A stretch of 38,430 nucleotides of DNA from Bacteroidota bacterium (GTDB lineage Bacteria > Bacteroidota > Bacteroidia > Flavobacteriales_D > Crocinitomicaceae), in the NCBI GenBank assembly GCA_006227105.1, contig SBFR01000193.1:1-38430 (forward strand), in the 5' to 3' direction. Under the pieces are notes generated by a model, which was not told the DNA's origin, did not search any database, and saw only the letters and a program-made list of their open reading frames with translations. The translations under genes and the position numbers were made by a program. Of this stretch, positions 18,390 to 27,507 are shown one piece after another. Numbering within the stretch: the first letter of the stretch is position 1; every line of letters begins with the position of its first letter.

Positions 18390-20018
18390 ATGTCAAACGC
18401 TTTTTTTCAAGTCCCAATCGCCAAGAACGAGCCTGTAAAAGCCTATGCACCTGGGAGTGCAGAACGTGAAAACCTTCTTGCTGAATATAAAAGAATGTTG
18501 AACCAGGATCCAATTCAGATCCCGATGAACATCGGTGGAAAAGAAATCCTTACAGATAAGAAACATCCATTAGCACCGCCTCACGACCATTCAAAGGTGA
18601 TCGGTTATGCAAATATTGGAGATGCTGGTCACGTACAACAGGCGATTGATTCAGCATTAAAAGCGAGAGCAAAATGGGCCGCTTTGCCGTGGCAGGATCG
18701 TGCTGCGATCTTCTTGAAAGCTGCCGATCTTCTTGCCGGACCATTCAGAGACAGAATGAATGCGGCTACAATGTTAGCTCAGTCAAAGAACTTCTATCAA
18801 ACTGAAATTGATGCGGCGTGTGAATTGATCGATTTCTTCAGATTCAACGTTCAATACATGACTCAGATCTATAAAGATCAACCGGAATCGTTGCCAGGAA
18901 TGTGGAACAGATTAGAATATCGCCCTTTGGAAGGTTTTGTATTCGCTCTAACTCCATTTAATTTCACTTCAATTGCAGCAAACCTTTCAGCTGCCCCAGC
19001 TATGATGGGTAATGTTGTGGTTTGGAAGCCGGCAGATTCTCAGATCTATTCTGCTCAAGTGATCATGGATCTATTTAAGGAAGCAGGGGTTCCTGACGGA
19101 GTGATCAATATGGTTACAGTTGACGGTCCGGTTGCTGGTGACGTAATCTTCAAGCACAAGGATTTTGCAGGATTGCATTTCACAGGATCTACAGGCGTTT
19201 TCAGATTGCTATGGAAAGAGATTGCGAATAACATTGAAATCTATAGGAGCTATCCTAGAATTGTAGGTGAAACTGGCGGTAAGGACTTTGTAATGGTTCA
19301 TAAATCTGCTGAACCGGCATCAGTTGCGACAGCACTTTCTCGTGGTGCATTTGAATTCCAAGGTCAGAAATGTTCGGCTGCTTCAAGAGCTTATGTTCCT
19401 TCTAACATCTGGCCGGAAGTGAAAAGAATATTTGTTGAACAAGTCAATTCGTTCAAAATTGGAAGTCCTGAGGATGGATCCAACTTCGTGAATGCAGTGA
19501 TCGACAAAAGGGCTTTTGATAAGATCTCAGGATACATTGATTATTGTAAAACTCAATCAGATGCAGAGATCATCACAGGTGGTAACTACGACGGTAGCAA
19601 AGGTTACTTCATTGAACCTACGACGGTGGTAACAAGTAATCCTAAATTCAGGACCATGTGTGAAGAGATCTTCGGACCTGTTTTGACCATCTACGTGTAT
19701 GATGAAAACAAATTCGAAGAAACGCTTGAGTTACTTGACCAAACATCAGAATATGCGTTGACCGGTTCAATCATCTCTCAAGACAGATATGCGATCAACC
19801 TGGCAACGGAGAGACTGGTAAATGCGGCAGGTAATTTCTACATCAACGACAAACCAACAGGAGCTGTAGTTGGACAACAACCATTCGGAGGAGCGAGAGG
19901 TTCCGGAACGAATGATAAGGCAGGAGCATCTATGAATCTTTTGAGATGGGTATCTGCAAGAACGATCAAAGAAACATTTGTTCCACCGACAGATTACCGA
20001 TATCCTTTTCTTGGATAA
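18390..20018 (+). CDS. pruA: L-glutamate gamma-semialdehyde dehydrogenase (1-pyrroline-5-carboxylate dehydrogenase)
   Basis: ALDH family: LTPFNFTSIAANLSAAPAMMGNVVVWKPAD, GETGGKDFVMVH, FEFQGQKCSAASRAYVP, EEIFGPVLTIYVY, PTGAVVGQQPFGGARGSGTNDKAG. Confidence 0.93.
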   Translation: MSNAFFQVPIAKNEPVKAYAPGSAERENLLAEYKRMLNQDPIQIPMNIGGKEILTDKKHPLAPPHDHSKVIGYANIGDAGHVQQAIDSALKARAKWAALPWQDRAAIFLKAADLLAGPFRDRMNAATMLAQSKNFYQTEIDAACELIDFFRFNVQYMTQIYKDQPESLPGMWNRLEYRPLEGFVFALTPFNFTSIAANLSAAPAMMGNVVVWKPADSQIYSAQVIMDLFKEAGVPDGVINMVTVDGPVAGDVIFKHKDFAGLHFTGSTGVFRLLWKEIANNIEIYRSYPRIVGETGGKDFVMVHKSAEPASVATALSRGAFEFQGQKCSAASRAYVPSNIWPEVKRIFVEQVNSFKIGSPEDGSNFVNAVIDKRAFDKISGYIDYCKTQSDAEIITGGNYDGSKGYFIEPTTVVTSNPKFRTMCEEIFGPVLTIYVYDENKFEETLELLDQTSEYALTGSIISQDRYAINLATERLVNAAGNFYINDKPTGAVVGQQPFGGARGSGTNDKAGASMNLLRWVSARTIKETFVPPTDYRYPFLG

Positions 20019-20037
20019 TAGGTTAAAATGATAACTT

Positions 20038-20066
20038 TAAAGCGTCTCATTCGAGGCGCTTTTTTT
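20038..20066 (+). terminator. Rho-independent terminator downstream of the P5C dehydrogenase gene
   Basis: AAAGCGTCTC-ATTC-GAGGCGCTTTTTTT hairpin (one mismatch in stem) with T-run, 20 nt after stop. Confidence 0.8.
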
Positions 20067-20735
20067 ATGGAATATCAGAAAAAGTATAGAAATCCAAAAA
20101 ATGAATCAGAGGATCTTATTGTCTCATGGGAAAGAGGCTATCGGGAAGTTCAAATTCATTACAGGGATCAGTTGGTGGGCGTAGTTTCAGGGATCAGAGA
20201 TCTGCTAAAGGGAAAAGCTTTTACAGACCCTTCACTTGGAAATGTAGAAGTGAAGCTTGAAGAAGATCCGTACTTTATTCAATTGATCGTTGATGGCTAT
20301 CACTCTCCTGATAATCTTCATTATCCGGTCAACGATCTAAAAAATTTGCGCAGCTATTTCATTCCTTCATTGCTGTTTAATGGTATTGCAACATTTATCA
20401 ACCTCATTCTCTACTTTACAGGACAGATCATTTCATTAGAGAATACTATTTACCTTTTTTACTTTTTAATTCCTTTCGTACTCACCATTGTAGGAAACAT
20501 CATCCTGTCAACTAAGCATTGGTATGGTTTTTTGATCAACTTTATTACCGCACTTCTCCAGTTTCTTCTGCCCTTATCATTTTTTGTCCTTTCAGGAGAT
20601 CCTGTTCTATTAACTCTTTCAATACTTTTCTCGATCCAGGTAATCTTGATGTTGATACCAGTGAAAAGGGCCTATAGAGCCTTCACACATGACCGTCTAA
20701 GAAAAAGAACCAATCAGGAAACCATAGATCTCTAA
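20067..20735 (+). CDS. Membrane protein of unknown function (paralog 1: soluble N-terminal domain plus about 4 TM helices)
   Basis: ORF start moved from 20028 to ATG 20067: upstream codons are terminator sequence, and MEYQKKYRNPKNE aligns with MKFQRRFPHPKRK of the next gene. Hydrophobic C-terminal half. Confidence 0.75.
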   Translation: MEYQKKYRNPKNESEDLIVSWERGYREVQIHYRDQLVGVVSGIRDLLKGKAFTDPSLGNVEVKLEEDPYFIQLIVDGYHSPDNLHYPVNDLKNLRSYFIPSLLFNGIATFINLILYFTGQIISLENTIYLFYFLIPFVLTIVGNIILSTKHWYGFLINFITALLQFLLPLSFFVLSGDPVLLTLSILFSIQVILMLIPVKRAYRAFTHDRLRKRTNQETIDL

Positions 20736-20736
20736 C

Positions 20737-21432
20737 ATGAAATTCCAGCGAAGATTCCCTCACCCAAAAAGAAAAAAAGAAGAAGTCATAGTCACCTGGA
20801 CGGGAGGATATGATCAGACTGAGGTCATGTACAAAGACTCATTGATTGGAGTTATTGAGGATCCAAAAGAATTGATCGAAGGGACCGAGTTTCTGGTTGA
20901 TGGTATAGGAGTGATCAAAGTTGTTCTTTATGAAGACCCGTATGATCTGCATGTCTTTTTCAATGGTCTCCATTCGCCCGCCAACACGAATCACCCAAAG
21001 ATCAATATCGGTTCCGTATCCCTCAATTTCTTTTTACCGATCATTCTCAACGGGATCATTTTTATTCGGTTATATTCATTCCATATACTTGATAAAAAGG
21101 GAACTCAATATTTCGATGGCCCATTATACTATTTGTTGCTTTCGATCTTAGGGATCTCTTTTTTAGGAATGTCGACTGGAGTAATATTTTTATTCAAAAG
21201 GAAAATCGTCGGTTTTTTGATCGCCGGAAGCTTTTTTTACCTGGAAGCTTTTTTGTTCGTCGTCTCGTCTACCTTCTTGAACTGGGGAGAATCCGTATAT
21301 GTACTCTGGTTGGTTCAACTAATGCATATCCTGATCATTCCGATTGCCCTTTTCAGGGTTCTAGAATACAAAAGGCATTTGATCGAAAGGAATAATCCTA
21401 CAGAAGAATTATTGGATGACCCAGTAGATTGA
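20737..21432 (+). CDS. Membrane protein of unknown function (paralog 2 of preceding gene)
   Basis: Shares W-x2-GY, Y+D-x-L-x-GV, L.EDPY, .G.HSP.N..HP pattern with the 20067 gene; starts 1 nt after its stop. Confidence 0.78.
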   Translation: MKFQRRFPHPKRKKEEVIVTWTGGYDQTEVMYKDSLIGVIEDPKELIEGTEFLVDGIGVIKVVLYEDPYDLHVFFNGLHSPANTNHPKINIGSVSLNFFLPIILNGIIFIRLYSFHILDKKGTQYFDGPLYYLLLSILGISFLGMSTGVIFLFKRKIVGFLIAGSFFYLEAFLFVVSSTFLNWGESVYVLWLVQLMHILIIPIALFRVLEYKRHLIERNNPTEELLDDPVD

Positions 21433-21918
21433 TCACTTAAGGCACTTGAAATAGTCAAAGGGCTCCAAACATTCATTGCACTGATACTGTGCTTTGCACG
21501 CCGTACTTCCGAATAAACTGATCATTCGGGTGTTTCTCGACTGACACTTGGGACACGGAACAACGGTTGGTTCTGAAAAAAGCACCGATTTGTCGACTTC
21601 ATCTTCAGGAGGTGCAATTCCGTATTCTCTTAGCTTATCCCTACCTTCTTCTGATATCCAGTCGGTACTCCAAGCCGGGGATAGTACAAGGTCTACATCG
21701 ACATTATCAATTTTGTATTCCCTAAGTTTAGCTATAATCTCATCTTCAATGAGCTTCATAGCAGGACAGCCGCTGTATGTAGGAGTAATGGTAACCTGAA
21801 CATGGTCGCCTTCAATAAATACCTTTCTGACAATACCCAAGTCCAGGATCGTCAATACAGGAATTTCGGGGTCAGCGACCTCGGCAAGATAGTTCCAGAT
21901 TACACTTTCATTTACCAT
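21433..21918 (-). CDS. paaD: 1,2-phenylacetyl-CoA epoxidase subunit PaaD (PaaJ-type)
   Basis: DUF59/MIP18-like VADPEIPVLTILDLGIVRKV, TYSGCPAM, C-terminal zinc-ribbon CPKCQSRNTRMISLFGSTACKAQYQCNECLEPFDYFKC. Confidence 0.93.
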   Translation of the reverse strand: MVNESVIWNYLAEVADPEIPVLTILDLGIVRKVFIEGDHVQVTITPTYSGCPAMKLIEDEIIAKLREYKIDNVDVDLVLSPAWSTDWISEEGRDKLREYGIAPPEDEVDKSVLFSEPTVVPCPKCQSRNTRMISLFGSTACKAQYQCNECLEPFDYFKCLK

Positions 21919-22667
21919 TCCAATCCAGGGTATGCTCTTTGCATGTACTGCATGTCTGCAAGGATGTATCCTAAATGCTCCGAATGCATTCCTCTCCTAC
22001 CTCCTTCAAACTTCCATTGATTATCAGGAATCTTCAGTGTTGCTTCATTCAAAACGTAATCAACCGTTTTGTTCCATTCAGTTCTGACGTCATCCATCTT
22101 TGGAGCAATGCCCGCAGATTCCATCGCTTTCTGCACTTCATCTGAATAGAATAATTCGTCTGTATATCGATATAAAGCATCCAGTGACTCCTGAATTCGC
22201 TGATGAGATTCTTCGGTTCCATCACCCAATCGGATAACCCATTCTGAGCTATGCTTCAAATGGTATCTTGTTTCTTTAAGTGATTTTTCTGCAATTGCAG
22301 AAAGCTGTTCATCTTTCGAATGCTGTAATGCCTCAAAAAATGGCTTTCGAAATGCATCAAAGAAGAACTGTCTCATCATCGTCATTCCAAAATCACCATT
22401 TGGTTGTTCGACTAAAAGTAGATTTCGGTAGTCTTTATCGAATCTTAAAAAGGCAAGTTGATCTGCATTTTTCCCTTTACCTTCAATTTTCGCGGCATAC
22501 TCAAGAAGAGTTGTCGCTTGCCCGATCAGGTCAAGAGAGATATTGGTCATTGCAATATCCTCCTCAAGGATAGGTCCATGTCCACACCACTCTGCCAGGC
22601 GTTGACCAAGGATCAAACTATCATCACCAATTCTGAGAACGTATTCAAATAAATGTTCCATTTTCAA
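21912..22667 (-). CDS. paaC: 1,2-phenylacetyl-CoA epoxidase subunit PaaC
   Basis: LRIGDDSLILGQRLAEWCGHGPILEEDIAMTNISLDLIGQA; operon position. Confidence 0.94.
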   Translation of the reverse strand: MKMEHLFEYVLRIGDDSLILGQRLAEWCGHGPILEEDIAMTNISLDLIGQATTLLEYAAKIEGKGKNADQLAFLRFDKDYRNLLLVEQPNGDFGMTMMRQFFFDAFRKPFFEALQHSKDEQLSAIAEKSLKETRYHLKHSSEWVIRLGDGTEESHQRIQESLDALYRYTDELFYSDEVQKAMESAGIAPKMDDVRTEWNKTVDYVLNEATLKIPDNQWKFEGGRRGMHSEHLGYILADMQYMQRAYPGLEW

Positions 22668-22669
22668 TC

Positions 22670-22957
22670 TTACATGTGTTCAATTCCGTCCGGAACATCA
22701 TAAAACGTAGGGTGTCTATACACCTTGGAATCAGCTGGTTCAAACAATGCGTCAGCTTCTGATGGATCCGAAGCAAAAAGATTCTTTGATTCTACCACCC
22801 AAATACTAACTCCCTCAGATCTTCTAGTGTAAACATCTCTGGCATTTTCAATCGCCATTTCCGCATCTGCTGCTCTCAAAGAACCAACATGCTTATGGTT
22901 TAAGCCTTGCTTACTTCTAATAAATACCTCCCAAAGAGGCCATTCTCTATTCGCCAT
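22670..22957 (-). CDS. paaB: 1,2-phenylacetyl-CoA epoxidase subunit PaaB
   Basis: REWPLWEVFIRSKQGLNHKHVGSLRAADAEMAIENARDVYTRRSEGVSIWVV. Start moved from 23032 to 22957 (MANREWPLWEVF), which removes overlap with paaA. Confidence 0.94.
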   Translation of the reverse strand: MANREWPLWEVFIRSKQGLNHKHVGSLRAADAEMAIENARDVYTRRSEGVSIWVVESKNLFASDPSEADALFEPADSKVYRHPTFYDVPDGIEHM

Positions 22958-22971
22958 TTCAATCTCTTTCT

Positions 22972-23919
22972 TTATGCACTCTTTCTCTTTGCTCTCTTTT
23001 CTGCATGCGCCATAGCTGCTTCTCTCACCCACAACCCTTCTTCCTTCGCCTTGCGTCTTGTATCGATTCTGTCTTTATTACATGGACCATTTCCTTTCAC
23101 AACTTCCCAGAACTCATCCCAGTTGATCGCTCCGAATTCATAATGCCCCGTTTCCTCATTCCATTTTAGATCAGGATCTGGTACTGTAAGACCGATCAAT
23201 TCAGCCTGTGGTACAGTTGCATCAACAAACATCTGACGAAGCTCGTCGTTGGTGTGTCGTTTGATTCTCCAGTCCATTGATTGCTGAGTATGTTTTGAGT
23301 CAGCATCATTTGGTCCAAACATCATTAATGCCGGCCACCAGAATCGATTAAGAGCATCCTGAGCCATTGCTTTCTGCTCAGGAGAACCTTTAGCCAGTGT
23401 TGTCATGATCTCAAAACCCTGACGCTGATGAAAAGACTCTTCCTTACAAACGCGCACCATTGCTCTGGCATAAGGACCATAGGAACAACGGCAAAGCGGA
23501 ACTTGATTCATGATGGCTGCTCCATCAACCAACCAACCAATTGCACCCATGTCTGCCCAAGTCAATGTAGGATAATTGAATATTGATGAGTACTTCGCTT
23601 TTCCGGAATGCAGATCATCGATCGTCTGTTCTCTGTCAGCGCCAAGTGTCTCTACAGCGCTGTATAAATACAATCCGTGTCCGGCTTCATCTTGAACTTT
23701 TGCAAGCAAGACTGCCTTTCTTCTCAAATTAGGGGCTCTTGTGATCCAGTTTCCTTCCGGCAACATCCCAACTACTTCTGAATGGGCGTGTTGTGAGATC
23801 TGACGGATCAAGGTTTTCCTGTATTCATCCGGCATCCAGTCTTTTGGTTCGATACGAATATCATTATCGATCTTCTCCTGGAAGCGTCTTTCAAGCTCTG
23901 AAATATTTACTTCTTTCAT
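22972..23919 (-). CDS. paaA: 1,2-phenylacetyl-CoA epoxidase subunit PaaA (diiron catalytic subunit)
   Basis: [25 protein letters not shown] diiron motif, FQHR-type [14 protein letters not shown]; operon position. Confidence 0.95.
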   Translation of the reverse strand: MKEVNISELERRFQEKIDNDIRIEPKDWMPDEYRKTLIRQISQHAHSEVVGMLPEGNWITRAPNLRRKAVLLAKVQDEAGHGLYLYSAVETLGADREQTIDDLHSGKAKYSSIFNYPTLTWADMGAIGWLVDGAAIMNQVPLCRCSYGPYARAMVRVCKEESFHQRQGFEIMTTLAKGSPEQKAMAQDALNRFWWPALMMFGPNDADSKHTQQSMDWRIKRHTNDELRQMFVDATVPQAELIGLTVPDPDLKWNEETGHYEFGAINWDEFWEVVKGNGPCNKDRIDTRRKAKEEGLWVREAAMAHAEKRAKRKSA

Positions 23920-23935
23920 GTCGGTTTTCTTAAAA

Positions 23936-23943
23936 CAAATTTA
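23936..23943 (-). promoter_or_regulatory. Possible -7 box (TAAATTTG) upstream of paaA
   Basis: Plus-strand caaattta 17 nt upstream of the paaA ATG; no clear TTG -33 element at expected spacing. Confidence 0.38.
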
Positions 23944-24054
23944 CAAAAAGTTTCTGTTCCCATCGGCCTGACCTATGATCAGTATCTCAATGCTATATTT
24001 ATAAACATTCTTTGCTCCATTTTGATTAATTTCGAAGCCTAATTTTTTCACAGG

Positions 24055-25128
24055 ATGACACCAAAGTTTCATACATTGACCGTTTCTGACATCTGCAAAG
24101 AGACAGAAGATACTGTAAGTGTAGCATTTGAAGTGCCCGAATCTCTAAAGGCAGATTACCAATTCACTCCGGGACAATACCTCACTCTCAAAGCGCTAAT
24201 TGGCGGTGAAGACATCAGACGTTCGTATTCGTTATGTTCTGCCCCTTATGAAAATGAGTGGAGAGTAGCGATCAAGCAAGTTGAAAATGGAAAATTCTCT
24301 TCTTATGCGAATAATCAACTGAAAAAAGGTGACCAGGTGGAGGTTATGACTCCAACAGGAATGTTCACGTGTCATATGGATCCGAATGCATCCAGATCAA
24401 TTGTTCTATTCGCATCAGGAAGTGGAATAACACCTGTTCTATCTATTGCAAAATCCATCTTAAAAGAAGAGCCTAATAGTGATGTTACCCTGTTTTACGG
24501 AAACAAGGGATTTGGATCCATTATCTTCAGAGAACAGATCGAAGCATTGAAAAACAGCTTTATGGATCGCCTACGTGTTGTGCATGTTCTCTCTCGTGAA
24601 AGTTTGGGGAATGAGATCCAGAAAGGGAGGATCGATAAACAAAAAGCACTTGATCTACACAAAGCATTTCTTAAAGATCAGGACATCGACGCTGTATATA
24701 TCTGTGGGCCAGAACAAATGATCCTTGGTGTAAAAGAGGCTATGTTGGAATGTGGTTTACCAGAAAAGTCGGTTCATTTCGAACTGTTTACAACACCGGG
24801 TGAATCAAAGAAAGGAGAAGCGATCAAATTGCCAAATGAACCAACCATTGCATCAAACGTTTCAATTATTGTCGACGGCGATACAACCGACATTGCCCTG
24901 GACAGTGATGGTGATAGCATTCTGGACGCTGCTCAAAAAGCAGGAGCTGATCTTCCTTTTGCATGTAAAGGAGGTGTATGCTGTACTTGTAAGGCAAAAG
25001 TTATGGAAGGACATGCCCGAATGGATGTCAATTATGCATTGGAAAAAGATGAAGTAGAAGCAGGATACATTCTAACCTGTCAAGCGCACCCAACAAGCGA
25101 ACGATTAGTAGTATCCTTTGACGAATAA
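24055..25128 (+). CDS. paaE: Phenylacetyl-CoA epoxidase reductase, PaaE/PaaK type (copy 1)
   Basis: FNR-type domain RRSYSLCSAP, FASGSGITPVLSIAKSIL, CGPEQMI; plant-type 2Fe-2S CKGGVCCTCKAKV...LTCQAHP. Confidence 0.92.
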   Translation: MTPKFHTLTVSDICKETEDTVSVAFEVPESLKADYQFTPGQYLTLKALIGGEDIRRSYSLCSAPYENEWRVAIKQVENGKFSSYANNQLKKGDQVEVMTPTGMFTCHMDPNASRSIVLFASGSGITPVLSIAKSILKEEPNSDVTLFYGNKGFGSIIFREQIEALKNSFMDRLRVVHVLSRESLGNEIQKGRIDKQKALDLHKAFLKDQDIDAVYICGPEQMILGVKEAMLECGLPEKSVHFELFTTPGESKKGEAIKLPNEPTIASNVSIIVDGDTTDIALDSDGDSILDAAQKAGADLPFACKGGVCCTCKAKVMEGHARMDVNYALEKDEVEAGYILTCQAHPTSERLVVSFDE

Positions 25129-25130
25129 GT

Positions 25131-26210
25131 ATGGGAATTTTTAGTTTTAAAAGAAAAGATAAATCAGAATCAGAGAAAGGACCAAAAGGATTTTTCTCTG
25201 TCAGAGTTGAAGAAGTCAAAAAATTGACAGACGATTCTGTTCAGATCGTATTTGACCTTCCGAGTGATCTGAAATCAAAATTTCAATTTGTACCCGGACA
25301 ATACATCAACATTGCAGTTGACATTAACGGAAAAAGTGAACGCAGATCTTATTCGATCTGTTCCTCTAAGGACGAGGCGCTTTCGATAGCTGTTAAGGCT
25401 GTTAAAGACGGAAAGGTCTCCAACTGGGTGAATGATGTTTTAAGATCTGGAGATCATTTATGGATCTCATCTCCAGAAGGGAACTTCAAGCTTGACAATC
25501 AACAGATGAATATTGTTTGTATTGCGGCAGGTTCTGGGATCACACCGATTCTTTCAATGATCAAAACATTGGAGACCAAAAAAGGAACGTCAAGATTGTT
25601 GTTTGGAAATAGATTCTCCAATAACATCATGTTTCATAATGAGATCCAAGGGCTAAGCTCTGTGAACACCACTTTATTTTTAAGTGGAGAAGACAAAAAT
25701 GGATTTAGACGAGGAAGGATCAATAAAGATAATCTTACGGAAGTCATTAAAGAAGATCTTGATCTTTTAAAAGCAGATGCATTTTTCATTTGTGGACCAG
25801 AAGAAATGATCAAGGAAGCAAAGAATACACTTACTTTTTTTGGAGTACCTGAAAACAAAGTCAAATTTGAACTTTTTACCGTTTCTGAAAATTCAGGGGA
25901 TGGAAAAGTTCTGGAAAATGACTTTTCCGGTATGAGTCATATTAAGGTGATCCTGGACGATGAGATCGCTGAATTCGATCTTGATGCCAAAGGAAAAACT
26001 ATTCTTACGGCTGTCGAGGCTTCTGGATTGGATGCTCCATATTCATGCCGAGGAGGTGTTTGCTGCTCTTGTAAAGCAAAGGTGCTTCAAGGAAATGCGG
26101 TCATGAAAATGAATTATTCATTAACCGAAGAAGAAATCGCAGAAGGTTATATTCTGACTTGTCAGGCTCACCCGGCAAGCGAAAAAGTTGTTATTTCATT
26201 CGATGAATAA
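25131..26210 (+). CDS. PaaE-like ferredoxin reductase (copy 2)
   Basis: Colinear with preceding gene: RRSYSICSSKD, AAGSGITPILSMIKTL, CGPEEMI, CRGGVCCSCKAKV...LTCQAHP. Confidence 0.88.
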   Translation: MGIFSFKRKDKSESEKGPKGFFSVRVEEVKKLTDDSVQIVFDLPSDLKSKFQFVPGQYINIAVDINGKSERRSYSICSSKDEALSIAVKAVKDGKVSNWVNDVLRSGDHLWISSPEGNFKLDNQQMNIVCIAAGSGITPILSMIKTLETKKGTSRLLFGNRFSNNIMFHNEIQGLSSVNTTLFLSGEDKNGFRRGRINKDNLTEVIKEDLDLLKADAFFICGPEEMIKEAKNTLTFFGVPENKVKFELFTVSENSGDGKVLENDFSGMSHIKVILDDEIAEFDLDAKGKTILTAVEASGLDAPYSCRGGVCCSCKAKVLQGNAVMKMNYSLTEEEIAEGYILTCQAHPASEKVVISFDE

Positions 26211-26886
26211 GACAGCAGTAGTTGTTGGGGCCAGTCGTGGTATTGGACGTTCGATCGTTGAGCAACTTGCTGCTATTGACGGAATGTTCGTTCATGCACT
26301 TTCTAGAGACTTGCAGAAAATGAACAACGCATTCGGTCATTTAAAAAATGTCAAATGTCATCCATTTGATCTTTCTTCCAATGTGCGTCAACAAGCAAGT
26401 GAAATTTTTGCTTCGGTCGGAAATATTGATTTTCTGATCAACAATGCTGGGAAACTGGTAAACAAGCCATTTACTTCTTTGACTCATGATGATATCGAAG
26501 GATGTTATCAGACCAATGTGATCGGTGTGATGGAAACTGTTCAAGCTGCCGTAGAATACATTTCTGCCGGACACATCGTTAATATTAGCTCCATGGGAGG
26601 ATTTCAGGGATCCGTTAAATTTCCGGGACTTTCAGCCTATTCGACATCTAAAGCTGCAGTTTGTAGTTTCACTGAACTATTTGCGGAGGAATATAAAGAC
26701 ACGGACATCAAAATGAATTGTCTTTGTCTGGGAGCGGCACAAACTGAGATGCTTGAAGAAGCTTTCCCTGGATACAAAGCCCCATTAACAGCAGATGAAA
26801 TGGCTGAATACATTGTCGATTTCGCTGTAAATGCACATCGCTTTCTTAACGGAAAGATAATTCCCGTGTCTCTTTCGACACCCTGA
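26203..26886 (+). CDS. SDR family NAD(P)-dependent oxidoreductase
   Basis: VVVGASRGIGRSIVEQL, NNAG, S-Y-K triad (NISSMGGF...SAYSTSKAAV). Start moved from 26188 to ATG 26203, overlapping the paaE copy 2 stop (ATGAATAA). Confidence 0.9.
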   Translation: MNKTAVVVGASRGIGRSIVEQLAAIDGMFVHALSRDLQKMNNAFGHLKNVKCHPFDLSSNVRQQASEIFASVGNIDFLINNAGKLVNKPFTSLTHDDIEGCYQTNVIGVMETVQAAVEYISAGHIVNISSMGGFQGSVKFPGLSAYSTSKAAVCSFTELFAEEYKDTDIKMNCLCLGAAQTEMLEEAFPGYKAPLTADEMAEYIVDFAVNAHRFLNGKIIPVSLSTP

Positions 26887-26940
26887 AAATTGATTTGTTA
26901 CTTTTAGTAACTACTGAATTCTAATACCAAACTACCAACT

Positions 26941-27507
26941 TTGTTCTTCAAACGAAAAAATACGAGTTCAATGACAGACAGCGAGATCGTTGCTCTGGCA
27001 AAAGAACGTCAGGATTATTTCGGAGAACTCTACGAAAGGTATTTTGACCGGATCTTTCGCTTTGTCTTTAAACGATTAGGTGGTCTGGAAAACGAAGCAG
27101 GAGATATAACTCAACATACGTTTATTAAGGCAATGGCCAATCTCAATAAATATGAAGATCGTGGTCTCCCCTTTTCAAGTTGGTTGTATCGTATCGCTCA
27201 GAATGAAGTGAACATGTATTTCAGAAATTCAAAAGGCAATTACACGGTCGAGATCGATGAAAGAAAATTCAAAGACCTGTGCGAAGAGGCTGAGATCAAC
27301 TACATGAGTTCTGAACAACAAGAACAGCTTGTTCAGCTATTAAATGAACTTGAACAGGAGCATTTGGATCTACTGGAACTGAGATTTTTCCAAGGAATGA
27401 GTTTTAAGGAAATTGCCGACATTTACAGTATTACTGAGCCAAATGCAAAGATGAGGGTGTACAGGATCCTCGAAAAACTAAATAAAAAGTGGTCAGACGA
27501 AAAATGA
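26941..27507 (+). CDS. RNA polymerase sigma factor, ECF subfamily sigma-70
   Basis: Region 2 LYERYFDRIFRFVFKRLGG...AGDITQHTFIKAMANL...SSWLYRIAQNEVNMYFR; region 4 LLELRFFQGMSFKEIADIYSITEPNAKMRVYRILEKL. TTG start in the track; ATG 26971 possible. Confidence 0.92.
   Translation: MFFKRKNTSSMTDSEIVALAKERQDYFGELYERYFDRIFRFVFKRLGGLENEAGDITQHTFIKAMANLNKYEDRGLPFSSWLYRIAQNEVNMYFRNSKGNYTVEIDERKFKDLCEEAEINYMSSEQQEQLVQLLNELEQEHLDLLELRFFQGMSFKEIADIYSITEPNAKMRVYRILEKLNKKWSDEK

Noticed and set aside
22958-23032. N-terminal extension of PaaB in the ORF track ([25 protein letters not shown])
   Set aside because: It overlaps the paaA 3' end and lacks family similarity; conserved PaaB starts at MANREWPLWEVF.
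26897-26911. GTTACTTTTAGTAAC small inverted repeat between SDR and sigma gene
   Set aside because: Only a 5-bp stem with no T-run; too weak to call a terminator or operator.
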